A program made the translations under genes and the position numbers. The notes beneath the pieces are model-generated. The model had not been told where the DNA came from. It did not search any database and saw only the letters and a list, made by a program, of their open reading frames with translations. 64,000 nt of DNA from assembly GCF_036227225.1 (NCBI RefSeq), contig NZ_CP109444.1:7173501-7237500 (forward strand). The letters are read 5' to 3'. Below are positions 1-8,852 of the stretch, one piece after another. Source of the stretch: Streptomyces sp. NBC_01478. GTDB taxonomy: Bacteria > Actinomycetota > Actinomycetes > Streptomycetales > Streptomycetaceae. Within the stretch, counting starts at the first letter, position 1. Each line of letters opens with the position of its first letter.

Positions 1-1318
1 TGCCGTACGGCTCGGTGGCCGGGCCCTCGACGACCCGCACCGACTCGCCGACGCCCGCCGGGGCCTTCGTGCCCAGGGCTAGCAGGGTCCAGTGCGGGCC
101 GCGGAAGGCGTCGAAGAGGCGGACGCCGTCGATCGTGCGGTCCGGAGCGCGGTCGCCCGCCCGTAGCGCGTCCTCGGTCAGGTCGCCGCGGGTCTCCACC
201 GAGAGGGAGCGGTCGCGGTAGCCGAGGCCGAGCTGCTGGGTGGCCCTGCCGCGCCGCACCTCGCCGCGGTGGACGCGGGTGGAGAGGCCGAGCATGTCGG
301 CCGCGTTGGGCAGCCGCTCCTCCTCGTAGGTGTCGAGCAGCGACTCGGGGGCGCCCTCGCGCAGCACCGCGCCGAGCTTCCAGCCGAGGTTGTAGGCGTC
401 CTGGACGCTGGTGTTGAGGCCCTGCCCGCCGGCCGGCGAGTGGACGTGCGCCGCGTCCCCGGCGAGGAAGACCCGCCCGGCGCGGAAGCGGTCGGCCAGT
501 GCGGCCCGGGGCCGGAAGTTCGAGGCCCAGCGCAGTTCGGTCACGTCCTCGGGGGCGAGGTGGCTGCGGTCGGCGACGGTCTTGCGGACCCCGTCGAGGG
601 AGAGGTCCACGTCGGTGCCGTCCGGGTACTGGGCGATGACCTGGAAGTCCTCGGTGCCGGCCAGCGGGAAGACCGCGAGGAAGCCGTCGCCGTCGGCGCG
701 CGGCGGGAAGACGTGCACGCTGTCGCGGTCCAGGCCGGTGATCCGGACGTCCGCCACCAGCATCGGGTTCGGGTCGACCGTCTCGCCCGTCATGCCGATC
801 CCCAGCGTCCGGCGTACGACCGAGCGACCGCCGTCGCCCGCGACGACGTACCGGGCGCGGACGGCGGCACCGGAGGCGAACTCCACGCTCACGCCGGCCC
901 CGTCCTGCGCGAAGCCGGTCACCTCCCGCCCGAAGGCCACCTTTCCGCCCAGCTCCGTCAGCCGTCCGAAGAGGATCTCCTGGGTGCGCCACTGCGGCAC
1001 CATCCACGGCCTGCCGTACGGCGAGTCCGGGACCGTCTCGGACGGCTCGAACATCTGGTGCTCGCCGACCTTTCGACCGTCCTGCCAGACCGCCCCGGTC
1101 GGGTAGGTGCCGCCCTTCGCGAGGATCTCGTCGATCACGCCGAAGTCGTCGAAGACCTCCATCGTGCGCGGCTGGAGTCCCTTGCCGCGAGAGCCGGGGA
1201 ACAGCGCGTCCGCCTTCTCCACGACCAGCGCGTCCACCCCGCGCCGGGCCAGGTCGATGCCGAGGGTGAGGCCGGTCGGGCCCGCGCCGACGATCAGCAC
1301 CTCCACGTGTTCTGCCAT
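1..1318 (-). CDS. FAD-dependent aromatic monooxygenase (C-terminus outside window)
   Basis: Flavoprotein hydroxylase of the PHBH/PgaE class, expected to hydroxylate an aromatic or polyketide substrate using NAD(P)H, FAD and O2 in the cytoplasm. About 439 residues are visible before the window edge. The N-terminus has the Rossmann FAD motif GAGPTGL at about residues 11-17. A DG motif (GDGGRSVVRR) lies near residue 160, and the second FAD motif (FLAGDAAHVHSPAGGQG) follows near residue 290. The thioredoxin-like C-terminal part starts but is cut. The ATG at 1318 starts just before the first beta strand. The gene is divergent from a TetR regulator, with two palindromes in the gap, so it is very probably repressed by that regulator. 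Family sure, substrate unknown. Confidence 0.9.
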   Translation of the reverse strand, partial: MAEHVEVLIVGAGPTGLTLGIDLARRGVDALVVEKADALFPGSRGKGLQPRTMEVFDDFGVIDEILAKGGTYPTGAVWQDGRKVGEHQMFEPSETVPDSPYGRPWMVPQWRTQEILFGRLTELGGKVAFGREVTGFAQDGAGVSVEFASGAAVRARYVVAGDGGRSVVRRTLGIGMTGETVDPNPMLVADVRITGLDRDSVHVFPPRADGDGFLAVFPLAGTEDFQVIAQYPDGTDVDLSLDGVRKTVADRSHLAPEDVTELRWASNFRPRAALADRFRAGRVFLAGDAAHVHSPAGGQGLNTSVQDAYNLGWKLGAVLREGAPESLLDTYEEERLPNAADMLGLSTRVHRGEVRRGRATQQLGLGYRDRSLSVETRGDLTEDALRAGDRAPDRTIDGVRLFDAFRGPHWTLLALGTKAPAGVGESVRVVEGPATEPYG

Positions 1319-1330
1319 GATCCCTGTCTC

Positions 1331-1345
1331 CTTAACGCCGTTAAG
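1331..1345. promoter_or_regulatory. TetR-type operator 1
   Basis: Fifteen-base palindrome CTTAACGCCGTTAAG, 13 bp upstream of the monooxygenase start. It matches operator 2 in 14 of 15 positions; only the bases near the centre differ. The position in the divergent gap next to a TetR gene makes it a likely repressor site. Confidence 0.8.
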
Positions 1346-1367
1346 TTGCTCCGGCCATCAGGGTGCC

Positions 1368-1382
1368 CTTAACGCTGTTAAG
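1368..1382. promoter_or_regulatory. TetR-type operator 2
   Basis: Palindrome CTTAACGCTGTTAAG, ending 9 bp before the TetR start codon. Its centre is 37 bp from the centre of operator 1, so two repressor dimers could cover both divergent promoters. Autoregulation is inferred. Confidence 0.8.
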
Positions 1383-1391
1383 CTGTCAACC

Positions 1392-2042
1392 GTGAGTACG
1401 GAACGACGCACGCCCCTCGACCGCAAGCGGGTCGCGGACACCGCCCTGGAGCTGCTGAACGAGGTCGGTCTCGACGGACTGTCCCTGCGAGCCATCGCCA
1501 AGAAGCTGGACGTCAAGGCGCCCGCGCTGTACTGGCACTTCAAGGACAAGCAGGCCCTGCTCGACGAGATGGCGACGGAGATGTACCGGCGGATGGTCGC
1601 CGGCGCCTCGTCCACTCCCGAGAACACCTGGCAGGAGCGGCTGCTGAACTCCAACCGCGCCCTGCGCGCCGCGCTGCTCGGCTACCGCGACGGCGCCAAG
1701 GTCTTCAGCGGCTCCCGCTTCACCGGCACCCTGCACGCGGTCGAGATGGAACGCACCCTGCGCCTGTTCACCGAGGCCGGCTTCACCCTCGCCCAGGCGG
1801 TCCGCGCGACCTCGACGTCGTACCTCTACACGATCGGGTTCGTCAGCGAGGAGCAGGGCGTCCAACTGCTCCCGGACGAACGCCGGGAGGGCTACGACGT
1901 GAACGAACGCGCCCGCCTGCTGGCCGACTTCCCTCTGTCGGCAGCGGCGGGCGCGGAGATCTTCGAGGACTACGGCAAGCACTTCGAGGAGGGGCTGGCC
2001 GTGGTCGTGGCGGGGGTGGAGGCGCGGTTCGGGATCAGGTGA
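1392..2042 (+). CDS. TetR-family transcriptional repressor
   Basis: A 216-residue regulator. Residues 8-55 form the TetR N-terminal helix-turn-helix; LSLRAIAKKLDVKAPALYWHF is the characteristic recognition region. The C-terminal ligand domain resembles TetR_C of the tetracycline-repressor class. The GTG at 1392 was chosen because it starts just before the HTH and follows operator 2; the frame is open further upstream but that would run through the operators. It is divergent from the FAD monooxygenase and probably senses a substrate-like compound of that enzyme. Ligand not known. Confidence 0.9.
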   Translation: MSTERRTPLDRKRVADTALELLNEVGLDGLSLRAIAKKLDVKAPALYWHFKDKQALLDEMATEMYRRMVAGASSTPENTWQERLLNSNRALRAALLGYRDGAKVFSGSRFTGTLHAVEMERTLRLFTEAGFTLAQAVRATSTSYLYTIGFVSEEQGVQLLPDERREGYDVNERARLLADFPLSAAAGAEIFEDYGKHFEEGLAVVVAGVEARFGIR

Positions 2043-2049
2043 GGGTTCG

Positions 2050-2432
2050 TCAGTTGTGGGTGCCGTACCAGACGTAGAAGGAGGGATCCGCCTCCGGCTG
2101 CTGGTAGAGGTCGGCCTGGGAGACCGTGAGGGTGCCGTGCAGCGGGAACACCACCGAGCACAGGCCGGGGTCGGAGCGGCGGATCAGCGGGGCGGTGCGG
2201 TGGATGACGGACGGTGAGCAGGTCAGGTGCAGGAGGTGCAGCGGGCCGAGGTGCCGGGTGCGGGCCAGGGCCCGGAAGTCCTCGTCGGCCCCGCTCGTCG
2301 CCCGCATCGGGGGGCGCCGCCGCGCAGGAAGTCGTCGAAGCCGGCCAGCCGGTCGGGTGGTGGCAGGTCCTCGCTGCGGAACACCGTCCGGAATGCGGTC
2401 CCGATCACGCGGCCCCCTGATCGATCGTCCAC
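2050..2432 (-). pseudogene. Broken AraC-family regulator (N-terminal fragment, frameshifted)
   Basis: The minus-strand frame beginning at 2432 reads TVFRSEDLPPPDRLAGFDDFL, the typical start of the AraC-binding-like N-terminal domain. After about residue 40 the homology moves to another frame, reading on from DEDFRALARTRHLG through LTCSPSVIHRT and LIRRSDPGLCSV. The frame then ends at 2050 in an unrelated tail, with no AraC helix-turn-helix. One frameshift plus loss of the DNA-binding half makes it non-functional as a regulator. Its neighbours are intact, so this looks like local decay rather than a sequencing error, though the single frameshift could be one. Confidence 0.65.
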
Positions 2433-2610
2433 TCATTCGAATGTTGGATCGTCGAGCGCGGGCTCGGGATGTGTGCTGGAGTGGCTATTTGTAAATGGAG
2501 GGCGGCCCGTAACTTCGCGTTCACCTGTTGGCCCCGGCAGGGTTGATATCCGGGCTCGAACATCTCCTACGGTCACAAGAATCCGCCCCGGAGAGAGCCC
2601 AGGTGTACGC

Positions 2611-3597
2611 GTGACCAACCGCCCCCCAACACTGTCCGTGATCGTCCCTTGCTACAACATCGAGGCCTATGTCCCGGAAACGGTGACAAGTCTCGTCAAC
2701 AACGCGAGTGACGAGTTCGAGTTCCTGTTCGTCGAGGACCGCTCGACCAAGGACAAGACCTATGAGGCTCTCCTGGAGCTGACGAAGCGGCTCCCGAACA
2801 GCAGGGTGATCCGGCACGAGAAGAACGGCGGTCTGGCCACCGCCCGCAACACCGGGATCGACGCGGCCGAGGGCCGTTACCTCACGTTCCTCGACGGCGA
2901 CGACTGGCTCGCGCCGGGCTATCTCGCCGACCTGGTGGACGTGATCGAGCGCTTCGACGTCGACTTCGTGCGGACGGACCATGTGACCGTCACGGGTGTT
3001 GAGCGAGCCATCCAGCGGTCCCCCGAGGGCCGCCGGCACACCCCGCTCGACCCGCGCAGCTCGATCCTGCCCGTCGACGACACGACGATGGTCGACTACC
3101 CGTACGCCTGGGCCGGCATCTACCACCGGCGCCTCCTGGACCGCGGCCTGCTGCGCTTCCACGACGGGCTGCGCACCGCCGAGGACCGCCCCTGGATCTG
3201 GGAGCTGCACCGCAAGGCGGAGTCGTACGTCGCCGCCAGCCTGCGCGGGGTCTTCTACCGCCGGGGCCTGGCCGGTTCGCTGACCCAGATCGGCGACGTC
3301 CGCCAGCTCGACTTCTTCCGCTCCTTCGACCTGGTCCTCGCCGAACTCGCCGACGACCCCGAAGCCGCGAAACTGAGGAAGAAGGCGCTGCGCAACTACT
3401 GCGTCGTCATCGCCCACCAGCTCCTGGACCGGGGCCGTTTCGAGCGCAGCGTGCACGCCAAACTGCGGCAGATGGCCGCCGAGGCGCTCGGCCGGATGAC
3501 GGAGACCGAACTCAACGAAGCACTCGTCGGCATGGGCGAGGAACGCGTGCACACGCTGCGGCGCATCCGCGGTGGCATGAAGGGAGTCGCGGCATGA
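2611..3597 (+). CDS. Family 2 glycosyltransferase, surface glycopolymer cluster (copy A)
   Basis: A 328-residue GT-A enzyme. LSVIVPCYN begins at about residue 8, followed by the nucleotide-binding region (FLFVEDRSTKD), the KNGGLATARNTGID motif and the metal-binding FLDGDDW near residue 90. The GTG at 2611 is the closest start to the first strand. It overlaps the downstream polysialyltransferase-like gene by ATGA, so the two are coupled. It is clearly paralogous to the gene at 7674-8654 (both carry PYAWAGIYHRR- or AYAWAGIYHRR-type, TAEDRPWIW and SLTQIGDVRQLDF blocks). It probably transfers a sugar in synthesis of a Kdn-containing wall polymer. Donor and acceptor unknown. Confidence 0.88.
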   Translation: MTNRPPTLSVIVPCYNIEAYVPETVTSLVNNASDEFEFLFVEDRSTKDKTYEALLELTKRLPNSRVIRHEKNGGLATARNTGIDAAEGRYLTFLDGDDWLAPGYLADLVDVIERFDVDFVRTDHVTVTGVERAIQRSPEGRRHTPLDPRSSILPVDDTTMVDYPYAWAGIYHRRLLDRGLLRFHDGLRTAEDRPWIWELHRKAESYVAASLRGVFYRRGLAGSLTQIGDVRQLDFFRSFDLVLAELADDPEAAKLRKKALRNYCVVIAHQLLDRGRFERSVHAKLRQMAAEALGRMTETELNEALVGMGEERVHTLRRIRGGMKGVAA

Positions 3598-4943
3598 GCG
3601 GCACGACACAGATCTTCTTCTCGGCCACGCAGTACGCCGCCGCGACCGTCACCGCCGCGATCCGCGCCGGTTTCTTCGGCCCCCGTACGGCCCACCGCCG
3701 CATTCTCGTGGTCAGCAACACGGCCGCCGTGCCCGAGGTCGGCACCCCGCTGGACCGGATGCCCGGCTTCGAGAAGCTGCGCCCCGAGTTCGACGAGGTG
3801 CGCTCGTGGAACGAGTTCATCTCCCCGTTCCACCCGGCCGGCTGGTCCCCGCGTGCCCAGGACGCCTCCCTGTGGGAGAAGGCCGTACGCCTGGCCTGGA
3901 ACCTCGGTGACGAGGACGTGGAGATCGCCTGCGAGTCCATCCAGGCCAACCCCTCCCGCGCGGTCGCCGACATCTTCGCCGACAGCCCGGTGCACGTGTA
4001 CGCGGACGGCCTGATGAGCTACGGCCCCACCCGCAACCGCATCCCGCACAACCTGAACAGCCGTATCGCGCGCGTGCTGCACCTCGACCTGATACCCGGG
4101 CTGCGGCCGATGCTGCTGTCCGAGTACGGGGTCGAGCCGCAGCCCATCCCGAACGAGGCGATCGTCGACGTCCTCGCCCAGATCGGCGAGGAGGGCGCCT
4201 CGATCCTCGCCGACAAGCTCCCCGCCGAGGACCGGCCGACGGCCGTGATGCTCGGCCAGTACCTCTCCGCCATCGACCTGATCACCCAGGACGAGGAGGA
4301 GCAGCTCCACGTCCGCATGCTGCGCGCGGCGGCGAAGGCGGGCCACCAGGACATCCTGTTCAAGCCCCACCCCAGCGCACCGGCCGTCTACAGCACGTCA
4401 CTCGAGCAGGCCGCCGACCAACTCGGCGTCCGCCTCACGGTGTTGCGCGAGCCGGTCCTCGCCGAGACGGTGTTCGCCTACCTGCGCCCGCAGTTGGTCA
4501 TCGGCTGCTTCTCCACGGCGCTGATGACGGCCGCCGCCTTCTACGACATCCCCGTCGCCCGGGTCGGCACCGGACTGCTCCTCGAACGCATCACGCCGTA
4601 CGAGAACAGCAACCGCATCCCGCTCACCGTCATCGACGCGATCCTCCCCGACGCGGAGAAGGACAAGGTCGGGCAGCCGCTCGAACTGGGCCGTCTGGCC
4701 GAGGAGTTGGCGCCGCTGGTGCGGGCCGTCGGCTACTGCATGCAGGCCCTCAAGCACCACGCGATGCGCGACGAGGTGACCGCCTGGCTCGCCGTCCACC
4801 TCGACGCGTACCCGCAGTACTTCAAGAAGCGCCGCCTGACCAGCCTCCGCCTGCCCGGCGGCAGTCCGGTCCGCGCGGAGTCGCTGCGCAGGAACCCCAC
4901 CGTACGGCGCGTGGTGCGCCGTATCCGGGCCGCGCAGGCCTGA
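3594..4943 (+). CDS. Polysialyltransferase-like protein (copy A)
   Basis: A 449-residue protein resembling the bacterial alpha-2,8-polysialyltransferase family. The start TQIFFSATQYAAATVTAAI, the central VYADGLMSYGPTRN block, the HPS motif in FKPHPSAP and the late GCFSTALMTAAA block are the family landmarks, with H and S/T residues typical of CMP-sugar binding. The ATG overlaps the GT2 stop by 4 bases. It is expected to act on the inner membrane face, adding nonulosonic acid units from a CMP donor. Paralogue of the gene at 6334-7674. A terminator follows directly. Confidence 0.8.
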   Translation: MSGTTQIFFSATQYAAATVTAAIRAGFFGPRTAHRRILVVSNTAAVPEVGTPLDRMPGFEKLRPEFDEVRSWNEFISPFHPAGWSPRAQDASLWEKAVRLAWNLGDEDVEIACESIQANPSRAVADIFADSPVHVYADGLMSYGPTRNRIPHNLNSRIARVLHLDLIPGLRPMLLSEYGVEPQPIPNEAIVDVLAQIGEEGASILADKLPAEDRPTAVMLGQYLSAIDLITQDEEEQLHVRMLRAAAKAGHQDILFKPHPSAPAVYSTSLEQAADQLGVRLTVLREPVLAETVFAYLRPQLVIGCFSTALMTAAAFYDIPVARVGTGLLLERITPYENSNRIPLTVIDAILPDAEKDKVGQPLELGRLAEELAPLVRAVGYCMQALKHHAMRDEVTAWLAVHLDAYPQYFKKRRLTSLRLPGGSPVRAESLRRNPTVRRVVRRIRAAQA

Positions 4944-4951
4944 ACGGACAA

Positions 4952-4984
4952 CAGGTGCCCCCCGGCCATGTCGGGGGGCACCTG
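4952..4984. terminator. Bidirectional terminator hairpin
   Basis: Perfect 13-bp stem (4952-4964 with 4972-4984) and a 7-base loop between two convergent genes. There is no T-tract, as is common in Streptomyces. Confidence 0.85.
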
Positions 4985-5014
4985 AGGCGTTTCAGAGGCG
5001 GGTCGCTTCCGGTG

Positions 5015-6190
5015 TCACTTGCCGAGCTTCGCCGCCAACTGCTTCGACTGAAGTGTCATCGTCCGCTTCAGCCGTGGCCCGAACGGCTTCTCCACGAAGC
5101 GGTGCATCAGATACGCCAGGCACAGCAGCCCCGGCACGGTGATCGCGAGCGTCTCGTACGGGCCGAGCCCGAAGCCCCGGTGCAGGATGCGGATCGCGAA
5201 CCAGCCCAGGTGCTCGTGGATCAGATAGAACGGGTACGTCAGCGCGCCCGCCAGCGTCAGCCAGCTCCAGTTCGCCCAGCTCGTCCAGCCCAGCGCCACC
5301 GCAGCGACGGCCGCGAAGGCGACCAGGACGATCGCCTGGATGACATGCGGGTTGCGGTGGAAGTCGCCGGTCATGCCCGGGTGCCACAGGGCCGTCACCG
5401 AGTAGCGCTGACCCAGCAGGAAGGACATCCCCACGATGCCCCACAGCAACAGGTCACTGCCGTAGCGGTAGATCAGGTAGAAGGCGAGGCCGCCGATGAA
5501 GTACGGCGCGTGGTCACGCATCACCAGCTCGGTCGTCAGCGGGTTGTCGGCGACCCGGGCGAAGCAGCCGGCCATCGTCCACAGGATGCAGAAGGTCACC
5601 ACCCGGCGGTAGGTGACGCCCTTCCAGATCACGAACAGCGCGAAGAACAGGTAGAACCGCATCTCCACCCAGAGCGTCCAGTCCACGCCGATGACGCGGG
5701 GCACGCCCATCGGCTGCTGGAGCATGGTGAAGTTGACCAGGAACTCGTCCGAGCGCAGCGGCTTGACGACCACCGGCATCAGCACCGACGCGGTGCCCAC
5801 CAGGATCAGGGCCACCCAGTACGCCGGGTAGAGGCGCGCGATGCGGGAGCGGAAGAACTCGCCCATCGACTTGCCCCAACTGCTCATGCAGATCACGAAG
5901 CCGCTGATGAGGAAGAAGAACTGCACGCCGAGCGAGCCGTAGGTCCCCGCCTGGGACAGGGTCGGGAACATCTGTCCGGGGGACTGGTGCCAGGAGGACG
6001 CGACCTCACCGTTCTTGCCGGTGAAGTGGTAGAGGCACACCATCAGGGCGGCCAGCAGCCGCAGTCCGTCCAGGGCGCGCAGCCGGTTCTCCCGGGGCGG
6101 GCGGGGCGGGGCGACGGGTGGCTGCTCCGGGTCCTGCCCAGGGTCCTGGCCCCGCAGGGTGGGTGCCAGGGCCTGGTCAACCGCGTTCAT
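5015..6190 (-). CDS. Acyltransferase family 3 (OafA/YrhL-type) membrane protein
   Basis: A 391-residue multi-pass membrane O-acyltransferase. RLRALDGLRLLAALMVCLYHF near residue 37 holds the conserved R and catalytic-type H of this family. A further landmark is GVQFFFLISGF, and about ten hydrophobic segments follow. It would move an acetyl or similar group to a surface sugar. It lies between the two mirrored glycosyltransferase pairs, so it probably decorates the same polymer. ATG start at 6190; a GTTCC-N5-GGAAC palindrome lies 32 bp upstream. Confidence 0.88.
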   Translation of the reverse strand: MNAVDQALAPTLRGQDPGQDPEQPPVAPPRPPRENRLRALDGLRLLAALMVCLYHFTGKNGEVASSWHQSPGQMFPTLSQAGTYGSLGVQFFFLISGFVICMSSWGKSMGEFFRSRIARLYPAYWVALILVGTASVLMPVVVKPLRSDEFLVNFTMLQQPMGVPRVIGVDWTLWVEMRFYLFFALFVIWKGVTYRRVVTFCILWTMAGCFARVADNPLTTELVMRDHAPYFIGGLAFYLIYRYGSDLLLWGIVGMSFLLGQRYSVTALWHPGMTGDFHRNPHVIQAIVLVAFAAVAAVALGWTSWANWSWLTLAGALTYPFYLIHEHLGWFAIRILHRGFGLGPYETLAITVPGLLCLAYLMHRFVEKPFGPRLKRTMTLQSKQLAAKLGK

Positions 6191-6221
6191 CCTGGGCCTT
6201 TCTCGCCGATGTCGAATGGCT

Positions 6222-6236
6222 GTTCCGCAGTGGAAC
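6222..6236. promoter_or_regulatory. GTTCC-N5-GGAAC palindrome upstream of acyltransferase
   Basis: Sequence GTTCCGCAGTGGAAC within GCTGTTCC-N4-TGGAACG. The same longer pattern occurs at 59226-59240. Its position suits an operator for the acyltransferase; the binding protein is unknown. Confidence 0.4.
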
Positions 6237-6333
6237 GATGTGACGCTACGAACGTTCGACGGATGAAAGGCAATTCAGCGGCGACACACAGGGGTCTCCT
6301 ACATGTCGCCCGGATGAACAAATTGAATGAACG

Positions 6334-7674
6334 CTAACGGCCGGACAACGCCCGGGCGCGCCGGGCGATCCGCCGGACCGTCTGATTGCGTGGAATGAAG
6401 GACAGTTGTGCCGGTACGGCCCCGGGCAGCGCCAGCGCGGTCAGGCGGCGGCGTTTGAAGTAGCGCCAGGTGTGCGGGTTGAGCTGGGTGGAGAGATAGC
6501 GCTCGGCGTCCTCGCGCAGCCGCGGATAGATCTTGGGCTGCATCGCGAAACCGACCGCCTTGAGAAGTCCGGACAGTTCGCCCACGCGCTCCGGTGACGG
6601 CATCCGCCAGTCCGCCACCGCCTTCTTGTCGCCGAGATCGGGCAGTACGGCGTCCACGATGGTCAGCGGCACCCGGTTGCTGTTCTGGTAGGGCGCGAGC
6701 CGGGCCAGCACGGTGTCCGTGCCGACGCGGGCGACCGGGAGGTCGTACAGGCCGGCGGCGGTGAACAGCGCGGTGGAGAAGCAGCCGACGACCAGGGCGG
6801 GACGCAGTTGCTGGAAGGCGACCTCGGCGAGCACCGGCCGGTCCAGAAGGGTGAGTTGAGCCCCCAGCTTCTTCGCCTCGTCCTCCAGGAGCCGGGACCA
6901 GCGGGAGGGCGCGACCGGGTGCGGCTTGAACACCAGCGTGCGGTGGCCGAGGGCCACGGCGCCGCGCACCATGCGCAGATGCAGCTCCTCCTCCTGCTGG
7001 TCGGTGAGGATGCCGAGCGCGGCGAGGTACTGGCCCAGCAGCAGGGCCGGTTGACCTTCTACGGCCGGCAACTCGTCCTCGGACTCGGCGAGTTCGCCAA
7101 GTACCTTGAGGAAGGCCTCCGTTGGCACCAGCTCCGGCGGGACGCCGAACTCGGTGAGCAGCAGCGGGGTGAGGCCCGGGACGAGATCGAGGTGCAGCAG
7201 TCGCTCGATGCGGGTGCCGACCAGCGGGTCGATCTTGTCGCGCGTGGGGCCATAACTTATGAGGCCGTCCGCGTAGACGTCGACCGGGGCGCCGGTGAAG
7301 AGCTGGCACAGCGCGAGCGACGGATTGACCTGCACGGACTCCACGGCGAGCCGGATCTCGTCGTCGCCCAGTCGCCACAGCAGCCGGACGTACCGCTCCC
7401 ACATCGGGACGTCGTCGCCCCGCGGGCTCCAACCGCTCGGGTGGAAGGGGGAGATGGTCTCGTTCCACGACAGCACGTCGTCGAAGCGCCCGCGCAGCCG
7501 GTCGAAGCCCGGCATCGAGTCCACCGACGGGGTGGTCTCCGGGTTCGCCGCGTTGTTGGTGATCAGCAGCAGCCTGCGGTCGGCCTCGCCGAGGAGCCCG
7601 GCGTCCAGCGCGGCGGCCAGCGTCGCGGCGCCGTACAGGGTCGACGCGCACAGGATCTGGGTGGTGCGGGGCAT
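6334..7674 (-). CDS. Polysialyltransferase-like protein (copy B)
   Basis: A 446-residue paralogue of the protein at 3594-4943, with the same landmarks: TTQILCASTLYGAATLAAAL at the start, VYADGLISYGPTRD, FKPHPVAPS and GCFSTALFTAAG. The frame is open further upstream, but the ATG at 7674 is preferred because it matches the N-terminus of copy A and abuts the upstream GT2 stop in a TGATG junction. It is expected to use a CMP-activated nonulosonic acid to extend the polymer. The inverted arrangement relative to copy A is notable. Confidence 0.8.
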   Translation of the reverse strand: MPRTTQILCASTLYGAATLAAALDAGLLGEADRRLLLITNNAANPETTPSVDSMPGFDRLRGRFDDVLSWNETISPFHPSGWSPRGDDVPMWERYVRLLWRLGDDEIRLAVESVQVNPSLALCQLFTGAPVDVYADGLISYGPTRDKIDPLVGTRIERLLHLDLVPGLTPLLLTEFGVPPELVPTEAFLKVLGELAESEDELPAVEGQPALLLGQYLAALGILTDQQEEELHLRMVRGAVALGHRTLVFKPHPVAPSRWSRLLEDEAKKLGAQLTLLDRPVLAEVAFQQLRPALVVGCFSTALFTAAGLYDLPVARVGTDTVLARLAPYQNSNRVPLTIVDAVLPDLGDKKAVADWRMPSPERVGELSGLLKAVGFAMQPKIYPRLREDAERYLSTQLNPHTWRYFKRRRLTALALPGAVPAQLSFIPRNQTVRRIARRARALSGR

Positions 7675-8654
7675 CAGGCGGCCACCGTCCGGGCCGAGGT
7701 GGGACGGCGGCGCAGACGGCGAAGCCGGCTCGCGCGCTGGGGGTCCATCGAGTCCATCACGTCCGCGAGGACGTCCTGCGGCATGCGCTTGAGCGCGGCG
7801 GAACTCAGTGAACGCAGTTTTCGAGCCACGGCGGGTTCGAACCTCTCGATCGATCCGAGATGATGAGCCATGATCGCGCAATACGTGCGCACTGCTTTGG
7901 GCAGCAGTTTATCGGCGTCGCGGTCAGCCGCCGTTTCCTCGATTACCTGGTCGAACGCACGAATGAAATCGAGCTGCCGAACGTCCCCGATCTGGGTGAG
8001 CGAGGAGGCGACCCCGCGCCGGTAGAACACCCCCAGCAGCCCCACCGTGGCGAAGGACTCCGCCTCCCGGTGCAGCTTCCAGATCCACGGCCGGTCCTCG
8101 GCCGTGCGCAGCCCGTCGGTGAAGTGCAGCAGACCCTGGTCGACGAGTCTGCGGTGGTAGATGCCCGCCCAGGCGTACGCGTAGTCGACGGAGGTCGAGC
8201 GGTCGGCGGGCAGGATCGCGTCCCGCGGGTTCATCACCACACCCCGCCGGCCCTGCGGCACCCGGGCGATCGAGCGGGCCTTCGCCGTGCACACCACATG
8301 GTCGGTGCGCACGAAGTCGCAGCCGAGTTCCTCGATGGCGGCCAGCAGCCGCGGGAAGTAGTCCGGGGCGAGCCAGTCGTCGCCGTCCAGAAACGTCAGA
8401 TACTCGCCACGTGCCTTGTCGATGCCGGTGTTCCGGGCGGTCGCCAGCCCTCCGTTCTTCTTGTGTCTGACATGCACGACGCCTGGCAGCTCGCGCTCCG
8501 CGCGCGCGAGAATGTCAGGGGTCTCGTCGGTCGAACAGTCGTCGACGAAGATGAATTCGAAGTCCTCCCGTGTGTTCGCACGCAGGCTCTTCAGGGTGTC
8601 GGGCGCGTATTGCTGCACGTTGTAGAACGGCACGATGACGGAGAGCTTGACCAC
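7674..8654 (-). CDS. Family 2 glycosyltransferase, surface glycopolymer cluster (copy B)
   Basis: A 326-residue GT-A enzyme with KLSVIVPFYN at the start, FIFVDDCSTDET, KKNGGLATARNTGID and FLDGDDW. The GTG at 8654 is chosen by comparison with copy A, since both then start a few residues before LSVIVP; an ATG at 8696 would add 14 residues, and neither has a clear ribosome site. It is translationally coupled to the following polysialyltransferase-like gene. The promoter lies in the divergent gap shared with the gene at 8853. Confidence 0.85.
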   Translation of the reverse strand: MVKLSVIVPFYNVQQYAPDTLKSLRANTREDFEFIFVDDCSTDETPDILARAERELPGVVHVRHKKNGGLATARNTGIDKARGEYLTFLDGDDWLAPDYFPRLLAAIEELGCDFVRTDHVVCTAKARSIARVPQGRRGVVMNPRDAILPADRSTSVDYAYAWAGIYHRRLVDQGLLHFTDGLRTAEDRPWIWKLHREAESFATVGLLGVFYRRGVASSLTQIGDVRQLDFIRAFDQVIEETAADRDADKLLPKAVRTYCAIMAHHLGSIERFEPAVARKLRSLSSAALKRMPQDVLADVMDSMDPQRASRLRRLRRRPTSARTVAA

Positions 8655-8852
8655 CCGTATGACGGTAGAGGGCGCTCCGGCATCGGTCTTTACCATTGGT
8701 TTGATGTCGGGTGAACGCCACGTGGCGAACCTGTGAACCAGGAATTTTCGCGGCCCTACCACGCCCTGATTCGCCATTCAGCGGTGTGCTGTTAACCCTT
8801 TGTTGCCTTCGGGTTGGGCCGATCAACGGAATGGCTTCCTAGCGTCTTCGGT

